From Homarus americanus (lineage: Eukaryota; Arthropoda; Malacostraca; Decapoda; Nephropidae): DNA of 64,000 nucleotides. Each line of letters opens with the position of its first letter. The first letter of the stretch is position 1. This document shows, in pieces, positions 59,378 through 64,000 of this stretch. The notes under the pieces were generated by a model, which worked only from the letters and a program-made list of their open reading frames with translations, did no database searches and was not told the DNA's origin. The translations under genes and the position numbers were made by a program. The stretch lies in the NCBI RefSeq assembly GCF_018991925.1, contig NW_024724309.1, positions 384,994 to 448,993 of the forward strand. Reading direction: 5' to 3'.

Positions 59378-59960
59378 TCTCAATTTTTCTCTCTCTTCTC
59401 TCTCTCTCTCTCCTCTCTCTCTCTCCCCATTAAGCGTACCGTAAATGAATTGTGGTGTGTTAATGAGGTCGTGACCAGCCAGACACACACCCTTCACTTC
59501 TAGCAAACAATCATCTGTATACTTCCCACATTTACTAATCCATTTTATCGATGGTATCCCCCGACCAGCGTGCTCCAACCCTCACTAAATCTGCGACCAA
59601 CCTCAGACAGTTTGGGATGCCAATGCTGAGGTTTGTCTTTTAAATTCTGCTAAAAAAGAAACTACTACACAAAAAAAACAATAATAATATAAATAAAATA
59701 AAGCAAATAAATCGAAATAAAATAATAAATAAATAAAAATAACCACCTACACATACATGAATCGATTACCAAAAATCACCCCACCCACACACAAACCAAC
59801 CCGAAAGAACCACGAACCACTAAATCAACTATCAAATCACCCACACCACAAACCACGCCTAAAAAAAAGCCACACCTATTTTTGAACCCATCACCTAAAA
59901 ACCCACCACCAACACTCCTGAAGCCCACACCTAAAAAAACACACCACACACAAAACCCTA
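59378..59960. other. (CT)n, unique DNA, A-rich and C/A-rich low complexity
   Basis: CT-rich at 59,378-59,426, A-rich AATAAAT words at 59,675-59,745 and a degenerate CCACACCTAAAAAA/ACCACC repeat at 59,770-59,955. Confidence 0.65.
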
Positions 59961-62171
59961 CAATACCCATCAAACACATTTTGTTGCATAATGGCGAAGT
60001 TAATTGCTGTACGGTTTTTGGGTTCAACAGAGTCTTAGCTACAATCGATCTGGACAGACCCAAGACTAAAGGTATGAATATCTGTAACCCTGCATGATTT
60101 AGTCCAAATTAAATACATTCTTTATAAGTCCAGATTTAATGGCCGGGTATAACCTGTGTGTCTGGCAATTGCCATGTTACTTCTTGTGAAAAATATGTTT
60201 TTTTCGGTATTTATTCCCAGCTAGGAGTCGGCATCAGTACTGTAGTTAAACATTAAACATTCATTAGCGGCACAACTGATATGAGTTCTGTTCTTGTGGT
60301 TTCGTCGTATAATAAAACCTTAAACCATGGAATATATTCTAGTATCACCTTGTTCTTTATACCTATATACAATGAACAAGGTAAGGATCCCCAGCTGCTA
60401 TAGAAATTAATTCAGTGTTCTAGGACAATGATGGTTAAAATGATATTCTTGAGTTTCTTTTCTTCACCAACGCCGCATTTTTAAAGTGAGGTAAATGTGA
60501 TTTGACGATATCAGTTCAGTAAGACATAAAGAATACACTCATTCTCCTCCATGCAGGCGGCGGGGCTGGTTTTTCCCAGGTTAAAAATAACACCCTTCAA
60601 TCGTCAACATTCTACTTGATTTTTAGTCGCCGCTACTGGAATGGGGTGAGACAACAGAATAACTTTACCCTGTTAGCTCCTCCCTCTTGCAACACTTTAG
60701 CATACACACAGAACAGCACAAATAACGCGGCCTGCTTGTTTCTCCTACCGACACACACACACACACACAGTGGAGTCCAGTCAGCGGGTGGTTGAGCCGT
60801 AACCTCGTCATGTTCTGATATTAAACTATATATGATGGTCAGGTTCTGCGCCAATTTACATAAAATAAAGGCTGAATGCCTCAATACTGTGATCTGGCAG
60901 CTGAGGGTTGTGCAGAGCCCCAGGATAAGGTAGGATTGACAAGGAGTTTTAGAATGTTCCCAGAATCCTACAAGGCCCAGGATTAGGACTAGGTTGAAAG
61001 GGAGTTTGGCGGGATCAGGGGGTGCCACAACCTGGAGATAATATGTATTCATGAGGGGTCCTTGAGGACCCAGAGCCTTATAGAGGCCTATGATAAGTGC
61101 GTCTGGCTTATGAGGGGTCTACACTCAACAGAGTCCTAGATCAATGAGGATCAGGAGTCCTCTGGAGTCAGGATATCGTCTGAGTTAACAGAGGGATCTT
61201 GGAAACTATCCCGGGCAAAAGTCCAAATTTCTGAAAGCAAAATCAATGACGGCTCGATTGTGTTTCCCAGAACTGAGACTTGGTCGGTGTGCTCGAACAT
61301 TAAGTGCAAATTAGATGTGGCCCGGTTAATGCTGGTGCTGATCTTTGGGGTCAGTGTAGACGCACAGGTTAATCTGCGTAGATGCGAGAACAGAATAATA
61401 ACAGTGTGTTTGTATATCTCGGGTCTGGAGACTCATATACTCATATGGATAATAAAACATATATGATGAGACTATGCAGCTATCAGTACCAGGGAGACAC
61501 ACGGGTTAATCCTTTAATATGGATTACATTAAGTGTAGTGGACAAGGGCGTCAGTTTTGTGTATACAGATCTCATTACATGAATACTGATAACACAAATA
61601 GCACAGCGTTGTACTTCTTACTTCCACACACACACACAAGCTGTACCTGATCTTCACATAACGACATAGACTCGTTTTGCTTCTCTCACTAGTATAGGTA
61701 AAGGTTTCAATAATATATCAACATCCTTCAGAGAACGAATTTAGACACAAAATTAAAAAGTTACCCACCCTGTGTATGAGACTCTTGACAGCCGTAGATA
61801 AGTTGAGGGTGTAAAGTATTGAAACAGACGAGGTAGGTTATCAGGTACAGCACTTAATAACAAAAACTATATAAGCGTGTAATCATATAAGTTTTTAAGA
61901 TCAAAATAAAATTGAATTAAATTTTAGATTATCTAACCTAATCATTCCAGGTGAGATAAACTAAGTTTTGATTAATCTTCAAATGATTCATATACATTTA
62001 TCTGTTAACCTTTCTCCGCTATCAATTTCCGGTGGATCACGGGAAGCATGAGGAAACAGGAAAAAATTGGAGGAGAAATGGTAGGGGAAGTTGTGTAACA
62101 CAGACTAGTGTATGAGGAAGTGACAGGAAGGGACTTAAAACATCAAATTGAAACACACACACACACACAGT
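59961..62171. other. Unique region with short CA runs
   Basis: (CA)10 at about 60,751-60,769, (CA)n at 61,625-61,639 and (AC)10 at 62,152-62,171. A 139-codon minus-strand frame (60,633-61,052) crosses the first CA run and has no recognisable domain. At 60,900-61,160 CCCAGGAT and GAGGGGTC words recur loosely. No gene recognised. Confidence 0.45.
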
Positions 62172-63340
62172 GAATGGTAGTGCTCTTTCAACGGTGAAGA
62201 GGCCTTCATCGTCTTCAATTATGTTAGTTACAGTCCGGATGAGCGGAGGGGCTGCGCCACGAGTGGTTGGCCCATAAAACCTCTTTTAGTGGAATTGAAA
62301 AAAATGTGCATCTTGTGCTGATCTGAAATTTTGTGTTTAACATGCTTTATTCTTAAACCAGTCGTTCTTTAGATTGCAAGGTTCCCGTTGGGCCACCGCT
62401 TTCTTCTTGCAGAAGGTATCGGCTTGATCTGAGACTGAGGGTTGTTCTGCTAATCAGTTAAGGCATCACGTTTATAACAGATGAGTACGTTGATTGCTGG
62501 GTCATTTTCATCAAACCAGTTATGGTGTATTCTTTCGATCTACCTGAGGGGTCTCTGCAGGTTTTTCCTAACTGTCGAGAATATCCCATTCGGCACTGGG
62601 ATTTGGGTTGTTTATTCTCAGGATGTTTATCAGCCTATGTTTGAGTTGCTCTCGAAAGCATGTGTTGCTGCTGGAGCCTCCAGATGTAGTGGTAAAAACC
62701 TCTTCTGAGTCTTGTTGCCTTCGCCGTTTTGGGGCAGTGATGACAAGTGAGATTGTCGGCCTGCTCAAACAAGGTATTCGTGATAGTGAGGTTGTGTGCA
62801 GCATAATTGCTGAGGGGAGTAGGCCGTTGGGATTACACTTGCTAGTCCATTTCTCCCTGCTTCCTGCCAAATGTCAGCATCTCTGCCAACTCTGGCATTG
62901 AAGTCACCAAAATGTATATCTTCTGTGGGGTCGGTTGTACTCTGTCAAGGTCGGCATAAAGGTCTCCTTGATGTCTGCATCAAGTGTTGGGGCGTATGCA
63001 TTGATGATGAAAAGGCATGACATGAGTGATTTACTTGGGACTCGGATTGCCATGAGGCCTTCGCTGATCCCAGTAGGCTTTTTCCAGTTAGTCTGTGTAG
63101 GATACGGTAGCGGATGGCAAGCCAACTCATAATTGCAGTTTTCTCACAGCAGGACTATCTTCAGAAGGTATAGCCAGACTCTGTTCTGTGAGTTGACCCT
63201 CGTCTGGGAGCCAGGACTTACTAATGGCTGCTATGTCGATGTTATACTGTAACTTTTTCGCAAGGCGGTTCTTCTTTCAGAGCGACTATTTGTGCCAGCA
63301 TCAGAAGGTCCGGACATTTCGTGCAGTGGCCATAGAGAGT
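62172..63340 (-). pseudogene. Decayed non-LTR retrotransposon: APE-type endonuclease and start of the linker
   Basis: Minus-strand phases together show an ordered APE-type endonuclease of a non-LTR retrotransposon (RTE/CR1-like group). In order: ARNVRT (63,307-63,324), SERRTAL, NIDIAAISKSWLPDEGQLTE (about 63,200), INAYAPTLDAD (about 62,973-63,005) and GDFNARVGRDADIW (62,885-62,908 and on). Then come CNPNGLL and the post-endonuclease linker WFDENDPAINVLI (62,481-62,519) followed by FYGPTTRG (about 62,265-62,285). These motifs sit in different phases separated by at least five frameshifts and several stops. In the family the active-site Glu lies in a SETR-type motif; here it reads SKSW, so the domain is dead. 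The reverse transcriptase that should follow is absent: similarity ends at the CA microsatellite at 62,152-62,171. Uncertain: the exact clade. Confidence 0.8.
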
Positions 63341-64000
63341 TGTACAGTTTGTTTGTTTTGATCTGTGACTTTGATTGTGTTTTTCGACCATAAGGATGAC
63401 TTTGTGGTGCGGTTGCTCATCAGAGTTGATTTTAGGCAGGCTATGTTCTGGCACCATTTTCTAGCCCCCTCCCCGTGTGGGGTGAGCAGTGTGGATCCTC
63501 GGGTTGCTTAGTCGCAGATAAGACCGGATTGCACTGCTGTTTAGATCGGTGCATAAGCGACCATCTGTGCCGCCCATGTGCAGAGTTGTGACGAGAGAGC
63601 TCCCGGCAGTCATCTCTGCATCTGTCCCTGTCCTTTTTCTGCTGACTTTTGGGGGTATAGGGGTTTTGATGATGATAAGTATGATGAGATGGATGATGGA
63701 TGTGCGTGAGTTGGTTTTGTGTGATGGGCAGAAGCTCAGGCTGCAACCACACCAACAGCTCTGCTGGTCCAGTGGTGCAAAGTGTTGCAATGACTGCGAG
63801 AGGAGGATTGCAATGAACTGCCGATATCCCAGGTTGTTGGGTTTTGCACACTAGAAATGTAGTAGCCTGTCAACCCTTACCTTGTTCGTCCTGCAGGTGT
63901 AGTCTTTGGGTACCATGGTGGTGTCTCTACCACCTGTCACCGCCGTTGGGGTCTTAGTGCAAGACTTTACGCGCTACCACTGATGTGGGCTCTACAGATT
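63341..64000 (-). mobile_element. Probable 5' part of the same retrotransposon
   Basis: This stretch lies directly upstream (minus strand) of the endonuclease, is free of simple repeats and has a more even base composition than the rest of the window. Minus-strand frames of 71-136 codons overlap here, the longest at 63,441-63,851 and rich in His, Ser, Pro and Arg. They have no domain I recognise and probably derive from the element's 5' leader or a decayed first frame. The plus-strand frames are shadows. The element continues past the right edge. Confidence 0.5.

Noticed and set aside
60633..61052. 139-codon minus-strand frame as a gene
   Set aside because: It runs through a CA microsatellite (Cys-Val repeats), shows no domain and has no splice or promoter context I can support.
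62481..63854. Plus-strand frames at the right end as genes
   Set aside because: They are shadows of the minus-strand retrotransposon, whose motifs are clear.

Overview
This is eukaryotic, gene-poor DNA, most likely from an arthropod and probably a decapod crustacean. That call rests on three things. The CA/GT, CT/GA and purine/pyrimidine simple-sequence content is extreme. There are interstitial blocks of the arthropod telomere word TTAGG/CCTAA (19,961; 28,149; 50,915; a diverged derivative at 53,098). There are also tRNA-derived SINE-like and RTE/CR1-like retroelement remains. No bacterial-type gene organisation, rRNA, intact tRNA or CRISPR array is visible. I find no complete protein-coding gene. 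Nearly every long open frame is the translation of a microsatellite, minisatellite or polypurine/polypyrimidine tract.

Layout. 0-6.3 kb: G-rich and purine tracts, a 20-bp minisatellite, a GAA tract and an 854-bp, 26-bp-unit minisatellite. 6.3-14.6 kb: CT and GT runs, a 42-bp array beside a minus-strand tRNA-derived SINE (7,925-8,212), a 1.25-kb G-rich 22-bp array (10,066-11,320) and a second, unrelated 26-bp array (12,983-13,554). 14.6-26 kb: alternating pyrimidine and purine tracts with several small tandem arrays. 26.9-27.3 kb: a decayed minus-strand stretch weakly resembling a serpin. 27.9-38.2 kb: 36-bp, 18-bp and CAC-rich arrays, a 1.1-kb purine tract and a 24-bp array, ending at a candidate SINE tail. 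38.2-43.6 kb: pyrimidine tracts and small arrays. 43.9-44.5 kb: a repeat-free island with four perfect POU octamers and three CATTAATG homeodomain palindromes. 45-50 kb: mostly single-copy DNA. 50-55.5 kb: 19-bp, 32-bp, 11-bp, 20-bp and 22-bp arrays, one exon-like segment (51,500-51,574, minus) and a 125-bp TA tract. 55.5-62.2 kb: the longest comparatively unique stretch, with a 247-bp hAT-like MITE candidate at 57,817-58,063. 62.2-64 kb: a decayed non-LTR retrotransposon on the minus strand with a recognisable endonuclease domain, cut off at a CA microsatellite.

No genes can be seen working together here. The window reads as intergenic or intronic DNA shaped by replication slippage, unequal exchange and dead transposons, with one small island that looks regulatory. 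The most confident functional call is the dead endonuclease/reverse-transcriptase element. The observation most worth following up is the octamer/homeodomain cluster at 44.1-44.5 kb.
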